A stretch of 64,000 nt of DNA from Pseudomonas fluorescens (lineage in GTDB: Bacteria; Pseudomonadota; Gammaproteobacteria; Pseudomonadales; Pseudomonadaceae), in the NCBI RefSeq assembly GCF_000802965.1, contig NZ_JSAK01000034.1, forward strand, positions 37,261 through 101,260, given 5' to 3'. The notes beneath the pieces are model-generated. The model saw nothing but the letters and a program-made list of their open reading frames with translations. It made no database searches and was not told where the DNA came from. The translations under genes and the position numbers were made by a program. The first letter of the stretch is position 1; each line of letters starts with the position of its first letter. Below, one piece after another: positions 46,670 through 56,103 of the stretch.

Positions 46670-47854
46670 TCAGCGGTTATACGGACGGTGCAGTTGGCAT
46701 TCCGGATTCAGCGTCACGCCAAAGCCGGGTTGGTCGAGTTCCGACAGGCGCATGCGGCCGTTCACCGGCACCGGTTCGCCAAGCAATTGCGGATGGAACA
46801 TCGGCACCACCTCGTCAGCCTTGGGCGCCATCATCAGGAATTCGGCAAACGGGCTGTTATGCCGGGTCGCAACGAAGTGATAGCTGTACACCGACGAGCC
46901 ATGGGGAATGACCAGCGCGTTGTGAGCGTCGGCCAGCGCCGAGATTTTCACCAGTTCGGTGAGCCCGCCGCACCAGCCCACATCCGGCTGGATAATGTCG
47001 CAGCAGCCCATCTCCAGCAGCATGCGGAAACCCCAGCGGGTGGCTTCGTGTTCCCCGGTGGTCACCAGCATGCCTTTGGGCACGTTGTTGCGCAGGGCGG
47101 CGTAGCCCCAGTAATCGTCCGGCGGCAGGGCTTCCTCGATCCACTTCAAACCATGTTCGTGGGCGCCGACCGCCAGTTTGGTGGCGTAGTTGAGGTCCAG
47201 GCTCATCCAGCAATCGAGCATCAGCCAGAAGTCCGGGCCAACGCGCTCGCGCATGGTCGCCAGTTCTTCGAGGTTCTTGCGCAGGCCTTCTTCACCTTCG
47301 GCCGGGCCGTGGTGCAGCGGCATCTTGCCGCCGATGAAACCCATCTTCTGCGCCAGGTCCGGGCGGGCGCCGGTGGCGTAGAACTGCAACTCGTCGCGCA
47401 CCGCACCGCCGAGCAACTGGTGCACCGGTTCCTGGCGGATCTTGCCGAGCAAGTCCCACAGCGCCAGGTCGACGCCGGAGATTGTGTTGATCACGATGCC
47501 TTTGCGCCCGTAGTACAGGGTCGACTGGTACATCTGGTCCCAGATCTTCTCGATGTCGGTGACGCGAGCGCCTTCAAGGAAGCGCGCCAGGTGTTTCTCG
47601 ACGATGTAGGCGGCCGGCTCGCCACCGGTGGTTACGGCAAAACCAATGGTGCCGTCGCTGGCTTCGATCTCCACCACGAGCGTGCCGAGTACGTTGATGC
47701 CGAAGGTGCGGCGGCTTTGGCGGTACTCCGGGTATTTGCTCATTGGCGTGGCGATGTGATCGTCGATCCAGTGGCCGTCCGCCTGATCGTGATAATCCGC
47801 GCCGCCGCCTCGCAGGGTGAAGGCGCGGACGTGTTTGATGGTTGGAATGCCCAT
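46670..47854 (-). CDS. rhmD: L-rhamnonate dehydratase
   Basis: A 394-residue enolase-superfamily (mandelate racemase group) enzyme that dehydrates L-rhamnonate to 2-keto-3-deoxy-L-rhamnonate using Mg2+. YHDQ, HWIDDHIATPMSKYPEY, FGINVLGTLVVE, QFYATGARPDLA and DVGWCGGLTEL closely match E. coli RhmD. Metal ligands are expected in LMLDCWMSLD, the EE of WIEEALPP, and GEHEATRWG; HGSSVYSYHF supplies the catalytic His. It is 14 bp upstream of the aldolase gene. Related sugar acids (L-lyxonate, L-mannonate) may also be used. Confidence 0.92.
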   Translation of the reverse strand: MGIPTIKHVRAFTLRGGGADYHDQADGHWIDDHIATPMSKYPEYRQSRRTFGINVLGTLVVEIEASDGTIGFAVTTGGEPAAYIVEKHLARFLEGARVTDIEKIWDQMYQSTLYYGRKGIVINTISGVDLALWDLLGKIRQEPVHQLLGGAVRDELQFYATGARPDLAQKMGFIGGKMPLHHGPAEGEEGLRKNLEELATMRERVGPDFWLMLDCWMSLDLNYATKLAVGAHEHGLKWIEEALPPDDYWGYAALRNNVPKGMLVTTGEHEATRWGFRMLLEMGCCDIIQPDVGWCGGLTELVKISALADAHNALVIPHGSSVYSYHFVATRHNSPFAEFLMMAPKADEVVPMFHPQLLGEPVPVNGRMRLSELDQPGFGVTLNPECQLHRPYNR

Positions 47855-47887
47855 GGTGTGACTCCTTTTTTTAAACGGCGGTCAGGT

Positions 47888-49183
47888 TCAAACGGTGGCT
47901 GGTTTGTTCGAGGCTTTATGGCCGGGCGCGCGGACGCCCAACACCAGCAACGCGGCGATGACGGTGGTAGCGGACAGCAGATACAAACCTGCTGCCGGGG
48001 AATGGAAGGCGCCTTCGGCCCAGTTCTTCAGCACCGGGGCGATGAAACCGCCGAGGGCACCGAACGAGTTGATCAGGGCGATCCCGGCTGCGGCGGCGCT
48101 GCCGGCGAGGTAGCTGGAAGGGAAGGTCCAGAACACCGGTTGCACGGCGATGAAGCCGGAGGCGGCGAAGCACAGGGCAAGGATGCCCAGCAGCGGATTG
48201 CTGAAGGTCACCGAGCAGGCGATCCCGGCGGCGGCCATGAGCAAGGTCAGGCAAGCGGTGCGGCGGCGTTCGCCAGTGCGGTCGCTGTAGCCGGGAATCA
48301 GGTACGCAGCCAGCAGTGCGCAGATCCATGGGATCGCCGTCACCAGTCCGACCATCAATCCGACTTTGGTGCCGAGCAATCCGCCCACCTGAGTTGGCAG
48401 ATAGAACACTACGCCATAGACGCTGGCCTGGATCAGCAGATAAATCAGGCACAGGTACAGCACTGAGGGTTGGCAGATCACATTGAGCAGGCTGCGGCCG
48501 TGGTTCTGTTTGTGGCTGTCTTCCTGATCGAGCAGCGTCTGCACTTGCTGGCGTTCTTCGACCGTCAGCCACTTGGCGTCCGCCGGGCGATTGTCCAGGT
48601 AAAAGTAAGCCCAGATGCCTACCGCCGTGGCCATCAAGCCTTCAACGGCGAACAGCCATTGCCAGCCATGGAAACCGGCAAAACCGTCCAGTTCCAGCAA
48701 CAGGCCGGACAACGGGCTGCCGAAGATGAAGGCCAGTGGCGCACCGAAGTAAAAGAAACCCATGGCCTTGCCACGCACGGCGCTGGGGAACCAGTAGGTG
48801 AGGTAAAGGATTACGCCGGGGAAAAAACCGGCTTCGGCTACGCCCAGCAAAAAGCGCAGGATGTAGAAGCTGGTTTCGGTGTGGGCGAAGACCATGGCCG
48901 CGGAGACCAGGCCCCAGGTAACCATGATGCGGCACATCCACAGACGGGCGCCGACGCGGTGCAGGATCAGATTGCTTGGCACTTCGAGCAATGCATAACC
49001 AACGAAGAACACCCCGGCGCCAAAGGCGAAGGCGGCGTCACTGATATTGGTATCGGCTTGAAAGGCTTGCTTGGCGAACCCGACGTTGGCGCGGTCGAGG
49101 AAGGCCATGATGTACATCAGCAGGAGAAACGGGAGCAGCCGCCAGGAAATTTTGGCGAGCAGAGGCGCGGGTAGAGTCTTCAT
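47888..49183 (-). CDS. rhmT: MFS sugar-acid transporter (probable L-rhamnonate uptake)
   Basis: A 431-residue inner-membrane symporter of the anion:cation symporter (phthalate/galactonate/RhmT) group with about 12 helices. LLPFLLLMYIMAFLDRANVGFAKQAF is the family start (here cited in parts: FLLLMYIMAFLDRANVGFA). EAGFFPGVILYLTYWFP is the typical fourth to fifth helix motif. The ATG at 49183 follows AAAGGAA. It is the first gene of the rhamnonate operon, so L-rhamnonate or a related aldonate is the likely cargo; this part rests on context. Confidence 0.85.
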   Translation of the reverse strand: MKTLPAPLLAKISWRLLPFLLLMYIMAFLDRANVGFAKQAFQADTNISDAAFAFGAGVFFVGYALLEVPSNLILHRVGARLWMCRIMVTWGLVSAAMVFAHTETSFYILRFLLGVAEAGFFPGVILYLTYWFPSAVRGKAMGFFYFGAPLAFIFGSPLSGLLLELDGFAGFHGWQWLFAVEGLMATAVGIWAYFYLDNRPADAKWLTVEERQQVQTLLDQEDSHKQNHGRSLLNVICQPSVLYLCLIYLLIQASVYGVVFYLPTQVGGLLGTKVGLMVGLVTAIPWICALLAAYLIPGYSDRTGERRRTACLTLLMAAAGIACSVTFSNPLLGILALCFAASGFIAVQPVFWTFPSSYLAGSAAAAGIALINSFGALGGFIAPVLKNWAEGAFHSPAAGLYLLSATTVIAALLVLGVRAPGHKASNKPATV

Positions 49184-49274
49184 CGCAGGTTTCCTTTGGT
49201 AGGGCATTTGTTCTTATGGGAAAGACTGTACGGCCGCTGATCGATGCGTTACAAATCGAATCTAGCTCACAACT

Positions 49275-49291
49275 GATACCCTCAGGGTATC
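49275..49291. promoter_or_regulatory. 17-bp palindromic operator between rhm operon and its LysR regulator
   Basis: GATACCC, TCA and GGGTATC form a perfect palindrome that contains the LysR-type T-N11-A core. It lies 18 bp before the regulator start and about 90 bp before the divergent transporter gene. A regulator bound here could repress itself and activate the operon. Confidence 0.7.
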
Positions 49292-49308
49292 GATAGAGAA
49301 GTCTCGCC

Positions 49309-50250
49309 ATGACCACGCCTATCCTTTCCCGCAGCCTGTTCAACCGCTTGCGCTACAAGCATCTGCACATGCTGGTGGCGCTCAGCACCAGCCAGAACCT
49401 GCACCGCGCCTCGCAAACCCTGAACATGTCGCAACCGGCTGCTACCCGCATGTTGCATGAGATTGAAGACATGTTCGGTTGCGACCTGTTCGAGCGTTTG
49501 CCACGGGGCATGCGACCGACAGCGCTGGGTCAGGAACTGATCCGTTTTGCCGAGTCGGCCCTCAGCGGCCTCGATCGTTGCGCCGAGGATCTGATGGCGC
49601 GGCAACAGGGCGGCTACGGTTATCTGTCGATCGGCACCATCATGGGCGCGGCACCGGACCTGGTCATGGATTCGATTGCCGAAATCAAGTCGCTCAACCC
49701 GCAGCTGCGGATTCGCATCATGGGCGACACCAGCGACCAGGTGATCCAGTTACTGGAACAGGGCCGTATTGACCTCGCCATCGCCCGGCGCAACGCCGCC
49801 ACCGACAGCGAGCATTACGAGTTCGAACAACTGGGTAACGAACGCCTGCTGGTGGTGGTGCATGCCGGTCATCCGCTGGCCAAGCGCACGAAGCTGGAAC
49901 TGGCGGAACTGGTCAGCGCCTGGCCGTGGATCCTGCAACCGGAAACCAGCCCGGCGCGCATCGGCCTGGATCAAGCCTTGCAGCGCCTGGCCTTGCCGCT
50001 GCCGGCGGACATCATCGAATGCAGTTCGGTGTACTCCATGCAGCAGCTGATTCAACTGACCGACGCCATCATGGTGCTCTCGGAAACCGCTTTGCGCGAC
50101 TACTTGAAAATGGGTCTGGTAGTCGCGTTGCCGGTTGAGCTGGACGTGCAACTGGCGCCGTTCGGACTATTGTTACGAAAGGGCGAACACGTCAGTCGAG
50201 AGTTGGGTTTGTTCATCGATTTGCTGCGCAGCAAGGCGGCCAGATTTTGA
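49309..50250 (+). CDS. LysR-family regulator of the rhamnonate operon
   Basis: A 313-residue regulator. The helix-turn-helix is at about residues 17-75 (HMLVALSTSQNLHRASQTLNMSQPAATRML, cited as ASQTLNMSQPAATRML). The effector-binding domain follows (GYLSIGTIMGAAPDLV and DIIECSSVYSMQQLIQL). This GbpR/CbL-like subgroup often controls sugar-acid catabolism. It is divergent from the transporter-dehydratase-aldolase-dehydrogenase operon with a palindromic operator between, so that operon is its probable target. Confidence 0.9.
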   Translation: MTTPILSRSLFNRLRYKHLHMLVALSTSQNLHRASQTLNMSQPAATRMLHEIEDMFGCDLFERLPRGMRPTALGQELIRFAESALSGLDRCAEDLMARQQGGYGYLSIGTIMGAAPDLVMDSIAEIKSLNPQLRIRIMGDTSDQVIQLLEQGRIDLAIARRNAATDSEHYEFEQLGNERLLVVVHAGHPLAKRTKLELAELVSAWPWILQPETSPARIGLDQALQRLALPLPADIIECSSVYSMQQLIQLTDAIMVLSETALRDYLKMGLVVALPVELDVQLAPFGLLLRKGEHVSRELGLFIDLLRSKAARF

Positions 50251-50436
50251 TTCGTTGGTCAGTTTTTTGTGTCTGGTTATTTTCCGCGAGTGCATAAGTC
50301 TATAAACTTAACCTTTCGGTCAGCTTTGCACTGTCGTTACAGCCCTTTGCAACGTCAAGAAAGGGCTTCTGCAAGACTCGAGATTTCCAGAACATAACCA
50401 GAAGGGCGGACCCCATAACCGCCCAGAGGATGATCC

Positions 50437-53268
50437 ATGTCCAACCGTGAAATATCCCGGCGTTCGTTCCTGCAGGGCGGGCTGGTAGCGGGTGTGAGCG
50501 TGACGCTTACACCGCTCAGCAGTCAGGCGCTGGCAGCCTTGATGGAAAACAGCGTGACCGTGCCGTCCGAGCAGTGGCTCGGCAATAACGGCAAGGCGCG
50601 CGCCCGTAACGATGCCTTGTCCAAGGTCTGCGGCAGCAAAGTCTTTGCCCGCGACATCCGCGCCAAGGACATGCCGGGTTGGCCGCAGCAGCAAGGCCAC
50701 GCCATGCTGCTGAAAACCATCAAGGCCGACCGTATCTACGACGGTTACGACCTGTCGTGGCTCGGTGCCGAGTTGCAGCCGGACCGCATCGTCACCGCCG
50801 ACGATCTGGTCAAGGACGGCATCGTCTTCCCGGAAGAACACGCCCCTGATCCACTGCTGCCGGTCGGCAAGGTGCCGATGTTCATCGGTCATCCGGTGGC
50901 GATCCTGATCTGGAACGACTTCGAGCGCTTCCGCCAGGCCAAGGCCAAACTCAAATTCAATGACAAAGCAATCCGCTACGGCGAGAAAGCGCCGTTCTAC
51001 GAAGGCGATCCCTACGGCAGCTTCCGCTACGTGCGAGTGGGCGGCCCGACTTCGGCGGACGAAGACGAATTCGCCAGCCTCAAGGATTCGATCCTGTTCC
51101 CGATGCTGAAAAACCGTCGCCCGGTATGGAATTCCCAGCCGAACCTGCACGGCAACCTGACTGAGCGCGGCCTGTTCTACGCCGACCGCATGAAGCAGCA
51201 GATCGAGACGCCGCCGGACAACTGGCTGGTGTTCGACGAGCGCTACAAGACGCCGTCAATCGAACCGGCCGCCATGGAGCCGGACAACGGCAACGGCTGG
51301 TACGACCCGGCCACCAAGACCCTGCATTTTGTCGTCGCCACGCAGTGCCCGCTGGAAACCGCGACCGAGACCGCGAAGATGATCGCGCCGTCGCGTTTCG
51401 GCCTGGCCAAGCTGAACATGCACCCGGGTTACACCGTCGGCTACGGCTCGAAAGACCACAACATTTTCGTCTACTACGCCGCGCTGGCCGCGTTGTACGG
51501 CGCCGGTGTGCCGGTGCGTCTGGCCAACGACCGCTACGAGCAATTCCAAAGCGGCATCAAACGTCACCCGTTCGATATCCGCTATCAACTGGCGGTGGAC
51601 AAAACCGACCACAGCTTCAAGATTTTCCGCGCCGAGATGAGCGTCGACGGCGGCGGCCGGGTCAACTACAGCCCGTCCGTGGCAGCGGTTGGCGCCACGG
51701 CGGCGCAGTCGATCTACTACATGCCGCAGAACGATTTACAGGTCACGGCCTACCATTCCCGCGCCGTTGAAGCCGGTTCGATGCGTGGCTACGGCACCCT
51801 GCAGAGCATGGCCTCCACCGAGATGATGGTCGATGAAATCGCCGATCGCCTCGGTGTCGATGCCATCGAACTGCGCCGCAAGAATGCGCTGCGTTCGGGC
51901 ATGAAAAACACCCAGGGCGCGGTGCCTGCCGGTGCCTTGCGCCTGCACGAAATTCTCGACAAGGCGGCTGTTCACGAAGTCTGGAAAAACCGCGCCGCGA
52001 TCAAGAAACAACGCGAAGCCGCTGACCCGGATAATTGGTACGGCGTCGGTTTCGCCATTTGCCAGAAAGACTTCGGCACCGGTTCCGAAGCACCGATGGC
52101 GAGCATCGAATACACCGTTGACGGTCGCATTACCCTGCGCCATATCGGCATCGAAATCGGCACCGGTATGTCCACTTCCCAGGCGATGGTGGTGGCCGAT
52201 TTCCTCGGTAACCCGGCGCACGAAGTGAAGACCGGCGAGACCGAATGGAAAGAGTTGCAGCTGATCAGCGGCGGCAACCCGTACATCATGAGCCAGGCCG
52301 AGCAGGACAACTTCCTGCGTAATCCGCGTTGGGTCGGCAAGATCGCTTCGGCGTCGTCGGCGACCAACTCCGCCTACTACTTCAGTCATGCCACCCGTGA
52401 AGCGGCGCGCGTGCTGTTCAACCACGGCTTGTGGCCGGCGGCGCTGGAGATCTGGCGACAAGGCCCTTACGGCGGCCAGGCCAACCCTTACGTGGTGCGC
52501 CGCGAAGACGCGCATTGGGTCGACGGCAAACTCACCGCCAACGGCATGGAGCCATTGCCTTTCGAAGTGCTGGCCAAACGTGCCCACGAGCGCGGTCTGG
52601 TGACTGGCGCTACGGTTCACGGCTTCAACCGCTGGAGCTGGGCCGAGGCCGAGTTCAGCATCGACGGCGTGCGTGAACGCTTGCCGCTCGATGGCCTGGC
52701 GGTGAAGTACGGCGACGGTGCACCGAAGGCGAAGCTGGCACAGATGAACAGCGCCGGTTTCCATCTGCTGGATCGGCAGAACATTGCCTACCCGGTGACC
52801 CAGTTGAACAACGCGGCGGTGACTTACTACAGCCCGGTGGCAACGCTGGTGGAAGTGAAGGTCAACAAGGGTTCGAACGAAGTGTCGGTACTCAACCACC
52901 ACTCGTGGGTCGAGTGCGGTCGGGTGCTGGTGCCGGAACTGGTCAAGGGGCAACTCGAAGGCGGTATCGCCATGGGCATCGGCCACGCGCTGATGGAAGA
53001 AATGCCGCTGTACGAAGGCGGGCCGGGGGAGGGCGACTGGAACTTCAACCGTTACCGCTTGCCGATGGCGCGGCACGTGGCGGTGTGGAAACAGACTGCG
53101 GAAATCCTGCCGCCATTGTCGCCAAGCGACCCGTCCAAAGGCATCGCCGAAGTGGTGATGATCCCGGTGGTCGGTGCCATCGGTAATGCCGTGGCCCACG
53201 CAATCGGCAAGCGTGTCCGCGACCTGCCTATCACTTCTGCACGCATCAAGGAGGCCCTCAATGGCTAA
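50437..53268 (+). CDS. molybdopterin-dependent aldehyde dehydrogenase-type large subunit, Tat-exported
   Basis: A 943-residue xanthine-oxidase-family protein of the IorB/AldH type. A twin-arginine signal (SRRSFLQGG, RR at residues 8-9) shows export to the periplasm in folded form. The body contains the two molybdopterin-binding halves (EAGSMRGYGTLQ, IGTGMSTSQAMVVADFLG, and GIAEVVMIPVVGAIGNA near the end, where the Glu may be the active-site base). With the next two genes it forms a Mo/2Fe-2S/cytochrome c dehydrogenase like the membrane aldehyde dehydrogenases of acetic acid bacteria. The substrate could be an aldehyde or an N-heterocycle; sequence does not decide. Confidence 0.9.
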   Translation: MSNREISRRSFLQGGLVAGVSVTLTPLSSQALAALMENSVTVPSEQWLGNNGKARARNDALSKVCGSKVFARDIRAKDMPGWPQQQGHAMLLKTIKADRIYDGYDLSWLGAELQPDRIVTADDLVKDGIVFPEEHAPDPLLPVGKVPMFIGHPVAILIWNDFERFRQAKAKLKFNDKAIRYGEKAPFYEGDPYGSFRYVRVGGPTSADEDEFASLKDSILFPMLKNRRPVWNSQPNLHGNLTERGLFYADRMKQQIETPPDNWLVFDERYKTPSIEPAAMEPDNGNGWYDPATKTLHFVVATQCPLETATETAKMIAPSRFGLAKLNMHPGYTVGYGSKDHNIFVYYAALAALYGAGVPVRLANDRYEQFQSGIKRHPFDIRYQLAVDKTDHSFKIFRAEMSVDGGGRVNYSPSVAAVGATAAQSIYYMPQNDLQVTAYHSRAVEAGSMRGYGTLQSMASTEMMVDEIADRLGVDAIELRRKNALRSGMKNTQGAVPAGALRLHEILDKAAVHEVWKNRAAIKKQREAADPDNWYGVGFAICQKDFGTGSEAPMASIEYTVDGRITLRHIGIEIGTGMSTSQAMVVADFLGNPAHEVKTGETEWKELQLISGGNPYIMSQAEQDNFLRNPRWVGKIASASSATNSAYYFSHATREAARVLFNHGLWPAALEIWRQGPYGGQANPYVVRREDAHWVDGKLTANGMEPLPFEVLAKRAHERGLVTGATVHGFNRWSWAEAEFSIDGVRERLPLDGLAVKYGDGAPKAKLAQMNSAGFHLLDRQNIAYPVTQLNNAAVTYYSPVATLVEVKVNKGSNEVSVLNHHSWVECGRVLVPELVKGQLEGGIAMGIGHALMEEMPLYEGGPGEGDWNFNRYRLPMARHVAVWKQTAEILPPLSPSDPSKGIAEVVMIPVVGAIGNAVAHAIGKRVRDLPITSARIKEALNG

Positions 53269-53800
53269 CCGTCCGCTTCAACTGACCCTCAACGGTCAAT
53301 CCGTCGGCCCGGTGGACATCCCTGATGACCTGCCGATGATCGACTACCTGCACGAATACAAGAACCTCACCGGTTCGCGCCTGGGTTGCGGCCAGGGCAT
53401 CTGCCACGCTTGCGTCGTAATCGTCGATAACCCGGACGGCACCAGCGAAGAAGTGCGCACCTGCATCACCGGCGCGCATTACTTCGAAGGCAAGAAAGTG
53501 CGGACCATCGAAGGTCACGCTACCCGCGACGAGCAGGGCAAAGTCACCGAGCTGAACCCGATCCAGCAGCGCTTCGTCGATGAATTCGCGTTCCAGTGCA
53601 GCTACTGCGCGCCGGGCTTCGTCAATGCCGCGACCGTATTGGTGGAAAAGCTGCAGCGTCAGCCGATCGTCAAAAGCCAGTTGGAAAAAGTCATCGAGGA
53701 CAGCCTCGGTCACCACATCTGCCGTTGCACCGGGTACGTGCGTTACTACAGCGCGACCCGCAACGTGCTGACCGATCTCGGCCTGGTCAAGGAGGGTTAA
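53261..53800 (+). CDS. 2Fe-2S subunit of molybdopterin dehydrogenase
   Basis: A 179-residue subunit with two 2Fe-2S clusters. The plant-ferredoxin-like N-terminus has GCGQGICHAC and RTC, and the helical C-terminal domain has QCSYC and CRC, giving eight cysteines in the expected order. It passes electrons from the molybdenum centre to the cytochrome. No signal peptide is present, so it must be carried through the Tat pore with the large subunit. Its ATG at 53261 overlaps the previous gene by 8 bp. Confidence 0.94.
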   Translation: MANRPLQLTLNGQSVGPVDIPDDLPMIDYLHEYKNLTGSRLGCGQGICHACVVIVDNPDGTSEEVRTCITGAHYFEGKKVRTIEGHATRDEQGKVTELNPIQQRFVDEFAFQCSYCAPGFVNAATVLVEKLQRQPIVKSQLEKVIEDSLGHHICRCTGYVRYYSATRNVLTDLGLVKEG

Positions 53801-53802
53801 GC

Positions 53803-55041
53803 ATGAAGCAACTTCTTTCCCGCCTGACTCTGGCGGTCGGTCTGACTGCGCCTGTGTTGCTGGTTCACGCCGACGAGGCACAGGTCAAGCAAGGCGAATA
53901 CCTCGCTCGCGCCGCCGACTGCATGGCGTGTCACACCGCACCGGGCGGCGCGCCGTATGCGGGTGGTCTGCCGATCGTATCGCCGTTCGGCACGATCTAC
54001 GGCACCAACATCACCCCGAGCAAAGAGCACGGCATCGGTTTGTACAACGATGACGAATTCTTCGCCGCGCTGACTGAAGGCAAGCGTCGCGATGGCGCGA
54101 ACCTGTATCCGGCGATGCCGTACACCTCGTATCACCTGATCCCGCGTGCGGACTCTGATGCGATTCACGCCTACCTGAAAACCGTCGCGCCGATCGAGCG
54201 TGCCGCACCGGTCACCAGCCTGACTTTTCCGTTCAACGTGCGTCCGGGCCTGATGGGCTGGAACATGATGTACGGCAAAGACGTGAAGCTCGAATCTGCC
54301 GAAGGCAAAAGCGAAGCCTGGAAGCGCGGCCAGTACATGGTCGACGTGCTCGGCCACTGCGGCGAGTGCCACACGCCACGCGGCTTGCCCGGTGCGATGC
54401 AGATGGACAAACGCATGACCGGCGGCATCCTCAACGGCTACCTCGCGCCGAGCCTGCTGGCCACTGACCTGGCCGCGCGCGGCTGGAATCATCAGGACCT
54501 GAGCTCGTTCCTCAAGCACGGCATGAGCGCCCAGGGCACGATGTTCAACGAGATGTTCCCGGTGTTCCACAACAGCACCCAGGGTCTCACTGACCCGGAT
54601 CTGGCCGCCATGGCTACCTTCCTGCTCGGCGATCAACCGCCAGCGGCGAAAGTGCTGACCGACGTGCCGCTGGAAAAACTCAGCGCCAGCGCCCAGCGCG
54701 GTCGTCAGGACTACCTGAACGTCTGCGCCGGTTGCCACGCGGTCGATGGCGAAGGCAAACCGCACATCGCTGTAGCCATGCGTGGCAACACGACGTTGCG
54801 TCTGGAAGACCCGCGCAACCTGGTACGGGTGATCGATGACGGTATCGGCGAGCAGAAGTTTTCCGGGTTCGAACACATGCAACCGATGCCGGGTTTTGTC
54901 GAGAAACTCAGTGATGCGCAACTCACGGATCTGCTGAATTACCTGCGTCAGGGTTGGGGTGGTCAGCCGACGGATCTGGCCGTGAGCGACGTGCAGAAGC
55001 TGCGGACCGATGCGCCGCCGCTCGAGCACAAGGCCCACTGA
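53803..55041 (+). CDS. tri-haem cytochrome c subunit of the dehydrogenase
   Basis: A 412-residue periplasmic or membrane-associated cytochrome. The signal peptide is at about residues 1-23 (LLSRLTLAVGLTAPVLLVHA). Three haem sites are CMACH, CGECH and CAGCH, each in its own class I cytochrome domain, as in alcohol and aldehyde dehydrogenase cytochrome subunits. It receives electrons from the 2Fe-2S subunit and hands them to ubiquinone or an oxidase. It starts 2 bp after the 2Fe-2S gene, so the three are one operon. Confidence 0.94.
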   Translation: MKQLLSRLTLAVGLTAPVLLVHADEAQVKQGEYLARAADCMACHTAPGGAPYAGGLPIVSPFGTIYGTNITPSKEHGIGLYNDDEFFAALTEGKRRDGANLYPAMPYTSYHLIPRADSDAIHAYLKTVAPIERAAPVTSLTFPFNVRPGLMGWNMMYGKDVKLESAEGKSEAWKRGQYMVDVLGHCGECHTPRGLPGAMQMDKRMTGGILNGYLAPSLLATDLAARGWNHQDLSSFLKHGMSAQGTMFNEMFPVFHNSTQGLTDPDLAAMATFLLGDQPPAAKVLTDVPLEKLSASAQRGRQDYLNVCAGCHAVDGEGKPHIAVAMRGNTTLRLEDPRNLVRVIDDGIGEQKFSGFEHMQPMPGFVEKLSDAQLTDLLNYLRQGWGGQPTDLAVSDVQKLRTDAPPLEHKAH

Positions 55042-55042
55042 C

Positions 55043-56014
55043 ATGCAGCATCTCGATCTGCAAGTGGTGCGGCGGGCGCTGGAGTGGTCGACGGCCGGTC
55101 AGCGCGTCTGGCTGTGCACGGTCCTCGCCACCTACGGTTCGGCGCCTCGTGCGCCGGGCTCGTTGCTGGCGGTGAATGCTGACGGACAGTGGATCGGTTC
55201 ACTGTCCGGTGGCTGCGTCGAGGAAGATTTTCTTGATCGCGTGGCCGAGGGCGCCTTTGAGCAAGCGGTCAACGTCGTGCGCTACGGCGAAGGCGACGAC
55301 CCGCGCTCGCGAGTGAGTCTGCCCTGCGGCGGCGTGCTCGATGTGCTGGTGGAAAAGCTTGAGTCCGATTGCGATGTTCAGGCGCATTTGCGGGAGCTGG
55401 AGTCGGCGCTGTTGGGCCGGCGTCGGTTGATTCGTGAAGTGGACCTCGCCAGTGGCGCGCGCAGTCTGTTCGATGATCGCGAGCAGGGCGTGCGTGTCGA
55501 GCGCGAGATCGACCGGGTTCGCTTGCGCATCGGTGCGGCTCAGCGATTGCTGCTGGCTGGGTATTCCAGCGTGGCTCAGGCCTGTGCAGAGTTCGCCGTG
55601 GGCCTGGGGTTCGAGGTGATTTTGTGTGACCCACGCGATGAAGTACTGGAAGGCGTGGTGCTGGACAATGTGGAGATTCGTCGTCAATTGCCGTCAGTGT
55701 TCATCGCCGATGGCGGCTGCCACAGCGACACGGCAGTGGTGGCGTTGACTCATGATCCGCGCATCGACGATTTGGCGATGATGGAAGCGGTGCGCACCGA
55801 GGCGTTTTATATCGGTGTGATGGGGTCCGTGCAGACTTCGCAAAAACGCTTCGAACGGTTACGGCGTATTGGTGGTTTGGGTGAGTCGGAACTGGCGCGG
55901 ATCCATGCGCCGATCGGCTTGAACCTGGGCAGCAAGACGCCGGCGGAAATTGCATTGGCGGTGCTGGCTGACATCTTGCGGATTCGTAGCGGGATCGCGC
56001 GGGATCGGCTTTAA
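55043..56014 (+). CDS. XdhC/CoxI-family molybdenum cofactor insertion protein
   Basis: A 323-residue cytoplasmic accessory protein. The N-terminal XdhC domain (VLATYGSAPRAPGSLLAVN, then GSLSGGCVEEDFL) binds molybdopterin. The C-terminal Rossmann-like domain starts near LLLAGYSSVAQACAEFA. Proteins of this family sulfurate and insert the cofactor into xanthine-oxidase-type enzymes. It begins 1 bp after the cytochrome stop (ATG at 55043; an upstream in-frame start overlaps the cytochrome), so it serves the dehydrogenase encoded by this operon. Confidence 0.92.
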   Translation: MQHLDLQVVRRALEWSTAGQRVWLCTVLATYGSAPRAPGSLLAVNADGQWIGSLSGGCVEEDFLDRVAEGAFEQAVNVVRYGEGDDPRSRVSLPCGGVLDVLVEKLESDCDVQAHLRELESALLGRRRLIREVDLASGARSLFDDREQGVRVEREIDRVRLRIGAAQRLLLAGYSSVAQACAEFAVGLGFEVILCDPRDEVLEGVVLDNVEIRRQLPSVFIADGGCHSDTAVVALTHDPRIDDLAMMEAVRTEAFYIGVMGSVQTSQKRFERLRRIGGLGESELARIHAPIGLNLGSKTPAEIALAVLADILRIRSGIARDRL

Positions 56015-56097
56015 GATCAAAAGATCGCAGCCTGCGGCAGCTCCTACACAGATCATGTTTTTCTGTAGGAGCTGCCGCAGGCTGCGATCTTTTGCTT
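56014..56097. repeat. REP doublet (TAGGAGCTGCCGCAGGCTGCGATCTTTT family)
   Basis: Inverted arms at about 56014-56048 and 56063-56095, spaced by 14 bp, lie between the converging XdhC and FAD oxidase genes. Third member of this family in the window. Confidence 0.9.
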
Positions 56098-56103
56098 TAA
56101 AGG

